Origin: Nostoc sp. UHCC 0702 | Lineage (GTDB): Bacteria; Cyanobacteriota; Cyanobacteriia; Cyanobacteriales; Nostocaceae | Reading direction: 5' to 3' | Length of the DNA: 64,000 nucleotides | NCBI GenBank assembly: GCA_017164015.1 | Contig: CP071065.1 | Location: forward strand, 6,214,091-6,278,090 | In this document: positions 21,086 through 30,819 of the stretch, piece by piece | How positions within the stretch are numbered: the stretch's first letter is position 1 | Layout: each line of letters opens with the position of its first letter | Program-made: the position numbers and the translations under genes | Notes under the pieces: model-generated | Told to the model about the DNA's origin: nothing | What the model saw: the letters and a program-made list of their open reading frames with translations, nothing else | Databases searched by the model: none

Positions 21086-24000
21086 TCAATTGCCCCTCAA
21101 TAGCGATTCTAGTTCTCCTAATTCCTGGGCCATTGATGCCCTCACTTCGTCGTCAGTCAGTTGTTCGACTTCTAACAGTGCCATAGTCTGTGCATCAATG
21201 GTGGTTGCATCTGCTGTATCTGGACTGTCTTCCCAACCCAGGATTTCTGTGGCTAAGTACCGCGCCAGGTCTTGAATATTTGGTGCTTCAAAGGCTAAGG
21301 TTGCCGGTAGTGGTAAACCTAAGCTTTTCTCCAAGCGATTCTTGAGTTCGACTGCCATTAAGGAATCCATTCCCATCTCGAAAAATCCGGTCTGGATATC
21401 GGGCAACTCGGATGCAGCAAAGCCTAACACCTGAGCCACTAGGGATTTGATGTGGTTGATTAACAGTTCTTGGCGACTGGTAGCTGGTGCAGCTTGGAGT
21501 TGTTCTAAAAATGCCGATGGCTGGAGTGCTGCTGTTTCTGTTGGCTGGGATGAGACGCTGATGCCTTGGAATAGCGGTCTAAGCCCGCGCATTTCATACA
21601 GCCCTTTAAAGATTTGCCAATTGACATTGGCAACTGTCACCTGGGGAGATGCACCTGTAAGTAACTGTTCTAAAGCGGCGATCGCTAACCTTGGTTCTAA
21701 CCCGGTCACGCCCATTTTGTCGAGTAAGCTTTGGGATTCTTCCCCAGTCATCCCACCACCAGCCCAAGGCCCCCAGTTAACACTCACTGTGGGTTTGCCC
21801 TGGGATTGGCGATAATATGCCAGCATATCTAGAAAATGGTTGGCGGCGGCGTAGTGTGCCTGTCCCTTAGAACCCCAGACGGAAGCAATGGAGGAGAAGC
21901 CAACGAAAAAGTCTAGCTCGATGTCTGCGGTAAGGGTGTGTAAAATCCAGCCGCCCAGAACTTTGGGATACAGCACTTGATTTAAGGTTGCCATATCTAT
22001 GTCTGCAATCCCTTGTACTCCCGGTACACCAGCCGCGTGAATTACGCCCCGCAGAGGTGGCATTGTGGTTTGAATGTCCTGGAATACCTCATACATTGCT
22101 TGGTAATTAGAGACATCTGCTTGGGCAACCAGCACTTTCACACCCATTTGTTCCCATTTGTGAATGATTGCCTGGGCTGCATCTGCTGCCGCACGACGTG
22201 CCAACAATACTAAATGCCGTACTCCTTGATCTACCATCCACTGGGCTAGGTGTAATCCCAAAGCACCCAAACCACCTGTAATCAGGTAAGTACTATCGGG
22301 TCGCCAAGTTAGCGCTACACTATCGGTGCGACTGTGTTGTACCAACCGGGCGACGTATCGCTGTTCTGAACGCCAAGCGATATGGTCTTCTCCTTGGGCA
22401 TCCGCTATTTCTGCGAGTAATAATTGTGCGGCTTGTGCAGGCGGGGTATCCGCAGCTAAATCTACCATTCCGCCCCAGATTTGGGGATATTCCAAAGAAA
22501 TGACTCGACCAAAACCCCAGATGGGAGCTTGCGCGATGGCTGGTAATTTCGTCTCCACTGGCATCGCACCTTTGGTGACTAGCCATAAACTAGGCGGACT
22601 CACAAATCCTGTCTGTTTGACTAATGCTTGCACTAAATGCAATAAACTACCACAACCAACATTTTGGGCTTGCGCTAAAGTGGCGATCGTTAAGTCAGTT
22701 TCTGGATCTGCATCTAAACTCCACATATGCAGTATTCTCTGCAATGGTAGTGGGCTGGGAATGACTACCTCTGCAATTAACTGAGCAAAGTCTTCAGGGT
22801 GGCTGGGATTGAGGCTATAAGTACCATCATTTTGGACTGCATAGCTGTCTCCCGGATACACAAGCAAGCAATGCTGACCTTGCTGTTGCAGTTGAGCCGC
22901 TAAAGCTTCTCCTACACCTGCGCTATCGGCGAAAATTAGCCAACTACCGAGGGTAACTTGGTGAGATGTTGCCAGATCCTGCCGTGGCTTGGCTTGCCAT
23001 TGTACACGATAGAGCCAATCATTGTTAGCCGGTTTATTTAACTGTTTGTGGTGTTGTTTGACCAGAATTTCCAAAATTTCTGGTAATAAATCACTCTGTT
23101 TAGGAGAAAAATTCCCGGCTTTGGTGACTAACTCGATTAATTTTGCCGTGTCTCCTTGGTGTAGGAGGTTGGCGATCGCAGTTTGATTGGCTGGGGAGGT
23201 TTGATGCTGGGGCAAATCCACCCAAAAACGCTGACGTTGGAAAGGATAAGTCGGTAGCAACACCCGCCGTCGCCCATAATCTTGGTCAAAGCCTGACCAA
23301 TTAACTGTCACCCCAGCCACATACATCTGCGCCAAACTCGCCAATATCTGCTGCCAATCTGACTGTCCTGGGCGCAAACTCGGCAACCATGCCACAATAT
23401 CAACTTCTGTGTTATCCAAACACTGCCGCGCCATCCCTAACAACACTGGTTTGGGGCCGACCTCTAACCATATCTGACAATTGAGTTGTTGTAATGTTCT
23501 GACTCCCGCCGCAAATTGCACTGGTTGCAGGATATGACGACACCAGTATTCGGCTGTGGTCATCTCATCCCTGACTAGTTCTCCTGTAATGTTGGAGATG
23601 ATGTTGATTTGGGGTGGATGATAGCTAATCTGTTGGGCTATGTGTGCAAACTCTGCCAACATCGGCTGCATCAATGGTGAGTGGAAGGCGTGGGAGACTG
23701 CTAGGGCTGTGGTTTTGATGCCTTGGTTGTGGAGTTTGCCACACAACTCATTGACTGCGGTTTTTGTGCCGGAGATGACTGTGTTTTGTGGTGCGTTGAT
23801 GGCGGCTATGGCTATTTCTGGGGAAATCAGTTGTTTGACTAAGCCAGCATCAGCCATGACTGCTGCCATTGCGCCGTTGTGCGGTAGGGCTTGCATGAGC
23901 CTACCTCTGGCGGCTATCAGTTTTAATCCATCTTCTAGACTGAATATCCCCGCGATACAGGCGGCGACGTATTCCCCTACGCTGTGTCCCATGACTGTAC

Positions 24001-25963
24001 TGGGTGCTATGCCCCAACTTTGCCACAGTTGACATAGGGCGTATTCGATGGCGAATAGTGCTGGTTGGGTATAGGCTGTTTGCTCTAATTTATCGCTTGT
24101 CTCTGTTTTGGCGTAGATGATGTCGAGGATCGATGTGTCTAGGTACTGACTGAGGATTTGGTCGCATTTGTCGAGGGCTTGTTTGAATGTGGGTTGGCTG
24201 TGGTAGAGTTCTTTTGCCATGCCTACATACTGCGAACCTTGCCCTGTCATTAAATAGGCGATTTTTGGCTGGGTATTAACTGCAACTTGATTGCTAAATC
24301 CGCCAGTGACTTCTGTTGTCGTCGTCAAAGTCTGGAATTTCTCAGCCAATTCATTCACTGTAGCCGCCACTACACCCAACCGATAGCCAAAATGTTCGCG
24401 TCCTGTGTTGGCACTAAAGCAAATATCGGCTAGTATTTGTTCGGGATGGGCTACTAAATGTGATTGATATTGATGTATAAGTTTTTGTAGTGCTTTAGAA
24501 GTTTTTGCTGAGAGCGTCAGTAGATGTAGGGGACGTTCTGCTGATGTTTGAGTCTTAACTGGTAATTTAGGTGCTTCTTCTATAATGATGTGGGCATTTG
24601 TGCCGCTAATCCCGAAGGAACTTAGCCCAGCAATGCGTGGTTGTGTGCCTGCTAACCAGGGAACTGGTTGAGTGGGAACAGTAATCGGTAACTCATCCCA
24701 TTTCACATGGGGATTGGGTTGCTGAAAGTGCAGGTGTGGTGGGATGGTTTGGTTTTGCAAAGCTAGGACTACTTTCATTAAACCTGCTACACCTGCTGCG
24801 GCTTCTAGGTGTCCAATATTGGTTTTTACCGAACCAATCATCAAGGGATTTTCTGGCGATCGCCCTTTACCAAAGGTCAGCCCTAATCCTTCTACTTCAA
24901 TTGGGTCGCCTAAAGCTGTGCCTGTACCGTGAGTTTCTACATAACTGACTTGTGCTGGTTCAACTTTGGCGTTTTTCAGGACTTCATTAATTAATTTCTG
25001 CTGCGCCAAACCGTTAGGAACAGTCAAACCACTGCTAGGCCCATCATGGTTAATTGCCGAACCACGAATGACAGCGAGGATGTTGTCGTTATTGGCGATC
25101 GCATCACTGAGACGCTTGAGGACAACTATCCCGCAACCTTCACCCCGCCCGTAACCATTGGCACTAGCATCAAAGGTTTTACATCTGCCATCTGGGGACA
25201 AAGCATGGGCGCGGGAGAGAAAAATTGTCACTTCTGGTGATAAAACCAGCTGAACACCACCAGCTAAGGCGAGGTGACATTCTCCAGCACGCAAGCTTTG
25301 ACAAGCCAAATGGATGGCAATTAATGAGGATGAACAAGCCGTATCAATGGCCATGTTGGGGCCTTGCAATCCCAACACGTAAGATAATCGACCAGAGGCA
25401 AAGCAAAAGCCGTTACCTGTACCACTATAGGTATCAATTCTCGTCGGGTCGCCAAATTTCATTTGCAATTGGGCATAGTCGTTTTGCCCAATCCCTACAT
25501 AGACACCGGTTTGGCTACTAGCTAGCTGTTGAGGTGGTTGTCCAGCATTTTCCAATGCTTCCCAGCTCACCTCTAACAATAACCGTTGTTGGGGATCTAA
25601 ATTAGTGGCTTCACGGGGAGAAATCCCGAAAAACTGCGGGTCAAATTTATCTACCTCTTTTAAGAACGCACCAGAACGGGTATAAATTTTTCCTGGCGCA
25701 TCAGGATTAGGGTCATAGTAAGTATCGACATCCCAGCGATCGCTAGGAACTTCGGCGATCGCGTCTACTCCCTGATATAGTAGCTGCCAAAAGGCTTCTG
25801 GGTTATCAGCCCCACCTGGAAACCGACAACTCATACCCACGATGGCGATCGGTTCTGTTTTGGCTGACTCGATCTCAGCTAGTTTAGTTTTCAATTTCTG
25901 CACAACAAACAGCGATTGTTGCAGTGCTGATAATTGGTTGGTATCGGATGGCAGCGAAGTCAT
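21086..25963 (-). CDS. type I PKS module 3, KS-AT-KR-ACP
   Basis: 1625 residues from the ATG at 25963. An in-frame TTG at 25975 would be only about 2 bases from the GGAG ribosome site, whereas the ATG is about 12 away, so I prefer the ATG (MTSLPSDTN). Domains: docking helices, KS (DTACSSSL near 206; HGTGT), AT (GHSVGEY near 659; HAFHS, malonyl), KR (GGLGALG near 1226), ACP (MGMDSLM near 1532), and the acidic docking tail LTDDEVRASMAQEL. The KR lacks the LDD motif (GVPGVQG instead) and has the Trp of A-type reductases (SSIASVWG), predicting the opposite hydroxyl configuration to modules 4 and 5. There is no DH, so a hydroxyl should be retained. Confidence 0.95.
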   Translation of the reverse strand: MTSLPSDTNQLSALQQSLFVVQKLKTKLAEIESAKTEPIAIVGMSCRFPGGADNPEAFWQLLYQGVDAIAEVPSDRWDVDTYYDPNPDAPGKIYTRSGAFLKEVDKFDPQFFGISPREATNLDPQQRLLLEVSWEALENAGQPPQQLASSQTGVYVGIGQNDYAQLQMKFGDPTRIDTYSGTGNGFCFASGRLSYVLGLQGPNMAIDTACSSSLIAIHLACQSLRAGECHLALAGGVQLVLSPEVTIFLSRAHALSPDGRCKTFDASANGYGRGEGCGIVVLKRLSDAIANNDNILAVIRGSAINHDGPSSGLTVPNGLAQQKLINEVLKNAKVEPAQVSYVETHGTGTALGDPIEVEGLGLTFGKGRSPENPLMIGSVKTNIGHLEAAAGVAGLMKVVLALQNQTIPPHLHFQQPNPHVKWDELPITVPTQPVPWLAGTQPRIAGLSSFGISGTNAHIIIEEAPKLPVKTQTSAERPLHLLTLSAKTSKALQKLIHQYQSHLVAHPEQILADICFSANTGREHFGYRLGVVAATVNELAEKFQTLTTTTEVTGGFSNQVAVNTQPKIAYLMTGQGSQYVGMAKELYHSQPTFKQALDKCDQILSQYLDTSILDIIYAKTETSDKLEQTAYTQPALFAIEYALCQLWQSWGIAPSTVMGHSVGEYVAACIAGIFSLEDGLKLIAARGRLMQALPHNGAMAAVMADAGLVKQLISPEIAIAAINAPQNTVISGTKTAVNELCGKLHNQGIKTTALAVSHAFHSPLMQPMLAEFAHIAQQISYHPPQINIISNITGELVRDEMTTAEYWCRHILQPVQFAAGVRTLQQLNCQIWLEVGPKPVLLGMARQCLDNTEVDIVAWLPSLRPGQSDWQQILASLAQMYVAGVTVNWSGFDQDYGRRRVLLPTYPFQRQRFWVDLPQHQTSPANQTAIANLLHQGDTAKLIELVTKAGNFSPKQSDLLPEILEILVKQHHKQLNKPANNDWLYRVQWQAKPRQDLATSHQVTLGSWLIFADSAGVGEALAAQLQQQGQHCLLVYPGDSYAVQNDGTYSLNPSHPEDFAQLIAEVVIPSPLPLQRILHMWSLDADPETDLTIATLAQAQNVGCGSLLHLVQALVKQTGFVSPPSLWLVTKGAMPVETKLPAIAQAPIWGFGRVISLEYPQIWGGMVDLAADTPPAQAAQLLLAEIADAQGEDHIAWRSEQRYVARLVQHSRTDSVALTWRPDSTYLITGGLGALGLHLAQWMVDQGVRHLVLLARRAAADAAQAIIHKWEQMGVKVLVAQADVSNYQAMYEVFQDIQTTMPPLRGVIHAAGVPGVQGIADIDMATLNQVLYPKVLGGWILHTLTADIELDFFVGFSSIASVWGSKGQAHYAAANHFLDMLAYYRQSQGKPTVSVNWGPWAGGGMTGEESQSLLDKMGVTGLEPRLAIAALEQLLTGASPQVTVANVNWQIFKGLYEMRGLRPLFQGISVSSQPTETAALQPSAFLEQLQAAPATSRQELLINHIKSLVAQVLGFAASELPDIQTGFFEMGMDSLMAVELKNRLEKSLGLPLPATLAFEAPNIQDLARYLATEILGWEDSPDTADATTIDAQTMALLEVEQLTDDEVRASMAQELGELESLLRGN
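23221..24274 (-). repeat. near-identical AT block, copy B (in module 3)
   Basis: Same 1.05-kb block as copies A and C. It differs from both at the linker end (GGTAGCAACACCCGCC near 23251), matches A at the ACAATATCAACTTCTG site near 23398, and matches C at the other end (TTTTGGCGTAG near 24107). Each copy is therefore a different mosaic. Confidence 0.9.
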
Positions 25964-25981
25964 AATAATCTGCAATTCTCC

Positions 25982-28900
25982 TTACTGATGGGCTTCAAAT
26001 TCTTCAGCAATGAGAGCCATGATTTCGCTCTCCGAAAGTTCCTGAATTTCCTCTAAAGATGCTGTCGTTGATGACATATCTTCATTGGTTGATGCGGCTG
26101 GAAGTGCTATTGTTAAAACTTCCTGTGCTAGATACTGTACTAGGGCATCTATGTTGGGATAGTTGAACAATAAAGTTGATGATAGGGAAATTTGCAGACT
26201 GCGTTCCAAGCGGTTTTTCAGTTCTACAGCCGTGAGTGAATCCATCCCCATATCAAAGAAGTTTTGCTTGCGTTGGGGTAATTGCGATCGCTGTAGTCCC
26301 AAAACTTTGGCGATTTCCGCTTGGATGTAAGCAGTCAGCATCTCTAAAGCATTGTTGGGGGATGCAGACTGTAATTTTTGTAAAAATTCCCCATCTGTTG
26401 ATTTGGATGCTGATTGCTGAACATCATCGACTGCAATTAGTTCTGCCAATAAGGGGAATTTTTGCCCTAATCCTAGTTGCTGTTGGAAATCTGACCAGTT
26501 AATTGGTAATACGCCTACCTGAGATTTACTTTGTCCCAACAATTGCCCTAGCACTTGTAAACCTTGTGCGATTTGTAAGGGACTCATCCCCTTAGCCGCC
26601 AACCGAGTCTGATGCTGATTTTGTAAGTTGGCTACCATCCCGACATCAGCCCAAGCTCCCCAATTAATACTGGTTCCGGGTAAACCTAAACTACGACGGT
26701 AATGCACCAAGGCATCCATGAAAGCGTTAGCCGCAGCATAGTTACCTTGACCTGGAGAACCCAACAAGGCAGCAGCTGACGAGAAACAAACGAAGAAGTC
26801 TAAGGGGGTATTTTGGGTTAATGTATGCAGATTCCAAGTGCCGGCGATTTTGGGAGACATAACTTGTGTAAATCGCTCCCAGGTTTGGTGCATGAGTAGT
26901 CCATCATGGAGAACACCCGCCGCATGAATAATTCCCTTCAGAGGAGGCATCAAGATTTTGACTTCCTCTAACAATTGGGACATGTCTTCATACTGGGAAA
27001 CATCTGCTTGGGCAACTAACACTTTCACCCCAGATTTTTCCAAAGCTTCAATCATGGCTCTGGCTTGATCTGAAGCTGATCTGCGGCCAACCAGCACCAA
27101 GTGACGCACACCTTGCTGTCCCATCCACTGTGCTACTTCTAGTCCCAGTCCTCCTAGTCCACCTGTAATCAAGTAAGTAGCATCTGCGGTCAAGGATACG
27201 TTCGACAATGGCGCATCTGGTAAGCTGTGGCGCAAACGCGCTACGTAACGCTGATCGTTGTGTATAGCTAGCTGGTCTTCTGCTTCCGGTGCTTGGATTT
27301 CTGTGAGCAGCATTTGGATTTCTTCTGCTGTGGCGGCTGGTGCTAAATCGATCAGCCCTCCCCACAGTTCAGGATATTCTAAGGCTATGACTCGTCCTAA
27401 GCCCCACAGTGATGCTTGACCGACACCTGTAATGCTAGAGGATACAGGTGTTGCACCTTGGGTAACTAACCACAAACGAGGGGCATTAGCAAGGTTATTT
27501 ACTTGATAGGCTTGCAATAAATGCAAGACGCTACTACAGATCAGCACTTGCGCTGCCGCTAATGCGGTTAGCGATAAATTACTACTGTCAGCAGTATCCA
27601 AACTCCAGAGATGAATAATACCTTGGAAAGGTAATTCACTGTTTGCAGCTAACTCTTGGAGCAAGTTTTGCCAGTTATCTGGGGAGGATGGGTTAATGTT
27701 CCAAGTATGAGGATCTAGCTGTTTGCTAGTCTCACTGGCATAGCACAAGCAATACTGATGGTTTTGTTGAGCGAGGGATTGGGCAATGGCTTGTCCTATA
27801 CCTTTTTGATCAGCCAAAATCAGCCACATCCCTGGTTGTTGATTTCGGGGCTGTGATTTCCTCGCTTGGACTAACCAGGAGACTTCATATAGCCAATCAT
27901 TGAGGTGTTCAGAGTTGAGTTGCTGTTGGTACTGTTGCACTAAAAGTTCTATTAACTTCGGTGCAAGTTGCCGTTCCTCCTGAGAAAGCTTGCCTGAGAT
28001 TACTAATTGCTGAGTTAATTTAGTGATTTTATTAGGGCTGAGGAAATTTGCGATCGCCTGCTCATTTTTTTGGCTATCTGAATTTTTCGGCACATCTGCC
28101 CAAAAACGCTGACGTTGGAAAGGATAAGTCGGAAGCAACAAGCGCCGTCGCTCATAATCTTGGTCAAAGCCTGACCAATTAACTGTCACCCCAGCCACAT
28201 ACATCTGCGCCAAACTCGCCAATATCTGCTGCCAATCTGACTGTCCTGGGCGCAAACTCGGCAACCATGCCACTTTGTCTAGTTGTGTGTTATCCAAACA
28301 CTGCCGCGCCATCCCTAACAACACTGGTTTGGGGCCGACCTCTAACCATATCTGACAATTGAGTTGTTGTAATGTTCTGACTCCCGCCGCAAATTGCACT
28401 GGTTGCAGGATATGACGACACCAGTATTCGGCTGTGGTCATCTCATCCCTGACTAGTTCTCCTGTAATGTTGGAGATGATGTTGATTTGGGGTGGATGAT
28501 AGCTAATCTGTTGGGCTATGTGTGCAAACTCTGCCAACATCGGCTGCATCAATGGTGAGTGGAAGGCGTGGGAGACTGCTAGGGCTGTGGTTTTGATGCC
28601 TTGGTTGTGGAGTTTGCCACACAACTCATTGACTGCGGTTTTTGTGCCGGAGATGACTGTGTTTTGTGGTGCGTTGATGGCGGCTATGGCTATTTCTGGG
28701 GAAATCAGTTGTTTGACTAAGCCAGCATCAGCCATGACTGCTGCCATTGCGCCGTTGTGCGGTAGGGCTTGCATGAGCCTACCTCTGGCGGCTATCAGTT
28801 TTAATCCATCTTCTAGACTGAATATCCCCGCGATACAGGCGGCGACGTATTCCCCTACGCTGTGTCCCATGACTGTACTGGGTGCTATGCCCCAACTTTG

Positions 28901-30817
28901 CCACAGTTGACATAGGGCGTATTCGATGGCGAATAGTGCTGGTTGGGTATAGGCTGTTTGCTCTAATTTATCGCTTGTCTCTGTTTTGGCGTAGATGATG
29001 TCGAGGATCGATGTGTCTAGGTACTGACTGAGGATTTGGTCGCATTTGTCGAGGGCTTGTTTGAATGTGGGTTGGCTGTGGTAGAGTTCTTTTGCCATGC
29101 CTACATACTGCGAACCTTGCCCTGTCATTAAATAGGCGATTTGGGGCGGAGTGGTTTGCGTTAATTCTCCGCGATAAATGTTGCCAGCAGCTAACTGTTC
29201 ACTGGCTTCTGTGGTTGATGCTGCAACTACACTGAGACGATAGGGGAAATGCCCTCTACCAGTGTTGGCAGTGAAGCAGATATCTGCTAATTTCTGTTCG
29301 GGCTGGGTATTTAAATGGGACTGGTATAAATGTATAAATTTTTCTAAAACTTCTGGTGATTTTGCGGAAAGCGTCAACAAATGCAGCGATCGCTCCACAG
29401 CAGCAGGCGTTACTGTCTGTTGGGGTGCTTCCTCTAGAATAACGTGGGCATTTGTCCCACTCAACCCAAAGGAGCTGACACCAGCAATGCGAGTTTTACC
29501 TGCTACTTCCCAAGGTGTAAGTTGGGTAGGCACTTTCACGGGAATTTTTGCCCAGTCGATGTAGGGGCTAGGTGTTTGAAAATGCAAATTCCCTGGGATT
29601 TGTTGATGTTGTAGTGCCAGCACTACTTTGATTAATCCTGCTATCCCTGAAGCTGATTCTAAGTGACCAATGTTACTTTTAACTGTCCCAATTGTTAGCG
29701 GTTGATCTGGCGATCGCCCTTGACACAGTACATTACCTAAAGCTCTCACTTCAATGGGGTCGCCTAAGCTAGTCCCTGTACCGTGAGCTTCTATGTAGCT
29801 GACATCGGTGGCTGCAATTTTGGCTCTTGATAAGGCTTGGCGTATCAGTGCTTCTTGAGCCACACCGTTTGGAACTGTTAAACCACTACTTGGCCCGTCT
29901 TGATTGACTGCTGAACCACGAATTACTGCCAAAATCTGATCTCGGTCAGCAATAGCATCACTTAGGCGTTTGAGGACAATAATCCCACAACCCTCGCCCC
30001 GAATCATGCCGTTGGCACTGGCATCAAAGGCTTTACAACGACCATCGGGGGATAAAATTTGCGCTCTGGATAATCCTACAGTCGTCTCTGGTGACAGAAT
30101 CAGGTTGACTCCCCCGGCTAGTGCTTGGTTACAGTCGCCATTCCGTAGACTTTGACAAGCTAGATGCACTGTCACTAAGGAACTGGAACAGGCACTATCA
30201 ACTGCCATACTCGGCCCTTTCAGTCCCAAAGTATAAGATAAGCGTCCGGCGGCGGCGTTGAGTGTGTTACCCGTGGTGTAGTAGGTATCCATCTGGGTGA
30301 GGTCACCAGAGGAAATTAACAGCCGTCCATAATCGCAGTTACTTACGCCGATGAATACGCCTGTAGAACTATCGATTAATCTGTCACGAATTTGACCGGC
30401 TCTTTCTAGTGCTTCCCAACTGACTTCTAGCAACAATCGCTGTTGCGGATCCATACTTAAGGCTTCTCTGGGGGAAATACCGAAAAATTGCGGGTCAAAT
30501 TCGTCTATCTGCCGTAAAAATCCCCCACAGCGAATGTAAATCTTGCCAGGAACGTTGGGGTCGGGGTCGTAATATTGCTCAATGTCCCACCGTTCCGGTG
30601 GGACATCGATAATTGCGTCTACACCATCGCGCAATAATTCCCAATAGGCTTCGGGACTATTAGCACCACCAGGAAAGCGGCAACTCATACCAATAATGGC
30701 GATTGGTTCGGTTTTAGAGCGTTCGCTGGCTTCGAGTTTAGCAACTGCTTGATTTAGTGCGAGTAGTAACCGTTGTGATGATGATAGTTGCTCGACTTTT
30801 TCAGAAAGCTTACTCAT
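25982..30817 (-). CDS. type I PKS module 2, KS-AT-KR-ACP
   Basis: 1611 residues. N-terminal docking coil (LSSSQRLLLALNQAV), KS with DSACSSSL (Ser for the usual Thr before the Ala-Cys) near 204, HGTGT and NIGHLE, AT (GHSVGEY near 650; HAFHS, malonyl), KR (GGLGGLG near 1219; VLHDG in place of LDD; YAAAN; no A-type Trp, so B-like), ACP (MGMDSLT near 1524), and docking tail LSESEIMALIAEEF. No DH or ER, so the product keeps a beta-hydroxyl. RBS AAGGAG lies about 8 bases before the ATG, and the module 1 stop codon is 2 bp upstream. Confidence 0.95.
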   Translation of the reverse strand: MSKLSEKVEQLSSSQRLLLALNQAVAKLEASERSKTEPIAIIGMSCRFPGGANSPEAYWELLRDGVDAIIDVPPERWDIEQYYDPDPNVPGKIYIRCGGFLRQIDEFDPQFFGISPREALSMDPQQRLLLEVSWEALERAGQIRDRLIDSSTGVFIGVSNCDYGRLLISSGDLTQMDTYYTTGNTLNAAAGRLSYTLGLKGPSMAVDSACSSSLVTVHLACQSLRNGDCNQALAGGVNLILSPETTVGLSRAQILSPDGRCKAFDASANGMIRGEGCGIIVLKRLSDAIADRDQILAVIRGSAVNQDGPSSGLTVPNGVAQEALIRQALSRAKIAATDVSYIEAHGTGTSLGDPIEVRALGNVLCQGRSPDQPLTIGTVKSNIGHLESASGIAGLIKVVLALQHQQIPGNLHFQTPSPYIDWAKIPVKVPTQLTPWEVAGKTRIAGVSSFGLSGTNAHVILEEAPQQTVTPAAVERSLHLLTLSAKSPEVLEKFIHLYQSHLNTQPEQKLADICFTANTGRGHFPYRLSVVAASTTEASEQLAAGNIYRGELTQTTPPQIAYLMTGQGSQYVGMAKELYHSQPTFKQALDKCDQILSQYLDTSILDIIYAKTETSDKLEQTAYTQPALFAIEYALCQLWQSWGIAPSTVMGHSVGEYVAACIAGIFSLEDGLKLIAARGRLMQALPHNGAMAAVMADAGLVKQLISPEIAIAAINAPQNTVISGTKTAVNELCGKLHNQGIKTTALAVSHAFHSPLMQPMLAEFAHIAQQISYHPPQINIISNITGELVRDEMTTAEYWCRHILQPVQFAAGVRTLQQLNCQIWLEVGPKPVLLGMARQCLDNTQLDKVAWLPSLRPGQSDWQQILASLAQMYVAGVTVNWSGFDQDYERRRLLLPTYPFQRQRFWADVPKNSDSQKNEQAIANFLSPNKITKLTQQLVISGKLSQEERQLAPKLIELLVQQYQQQLNSEHLNDWLYEVSWLVQARKSQPRNQQPGMWLILADQKGIGQAIAQSLAQQNHQYCLCYASETSKQLDPHTWNINPSSPDNWQNLLQELAANSELPFQGIIHLWSLDTADSSNLSLTALAAAQVLICSSVLHLLQAYQVNNLANAPRLWLVTQGATPVSSSITGVGQASLWGLGRVIALEYPELWGGLIDLAPAATAEEIQMLLTEIQAPEAEDQLAIHNDQRYVARLRHSLPDAPLSNVSLTADATYLITGGLGGLGLEVAQWMGQQGVRHLVLVGRRSASDQARAMIEALEKSGVKVLVAQADVSQYEDMSQLLEEVKILMPPLKGIIHAAGVLHDGLLMHQTWERFTQVMSPKIAGTWNLHTLTQNTPLDFFVCFSSAAALLGSPGQGNYAAANAFMDALVHYRRSLGLPGTSINWGAWADVGMVANLQNQHQTRLAAKGMSPLQIAQGLQVLGQLLGQSKSQVGVLPINWSDFQQQLGLGQKFPLLAELIAVDDVQQSASKSTDGEFLQKLQSASPNNALEMLTAYIQAEIAKVLGLQRSQLPQRKQNFFDMGMDSLTAVELKNRLERSLQISLSSTLLFNYPNIDALVQYLAQEVLTIALPAASTNEDMSSTTASLEEIQELSESEIMALIAEEFEAHQ
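28098..29142 (-). repeat. near-identical AT block, copy C (in module 2)
   Basis: Third copy of the 1.05-kb AT block. It carries a private stretch (ACTTTGTCTAGTTGTGTG near 28272, giving TQLDKVAWL where the others have TEVDIVAWL) inside sequence that otherwise matches copies A and B. Confidence 0.9.
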
Positions 30818-30819
30818 AA

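Noticed and set aside
18773..28910. Three identical 130-codon plus-strand ORFs (18773-19165, 23640-24032, 28518-28910)
   Set aside because: They are antisense shadows inside the repeated AT blocks; their identity follows from the DNA duplication and they resemble no protein family.
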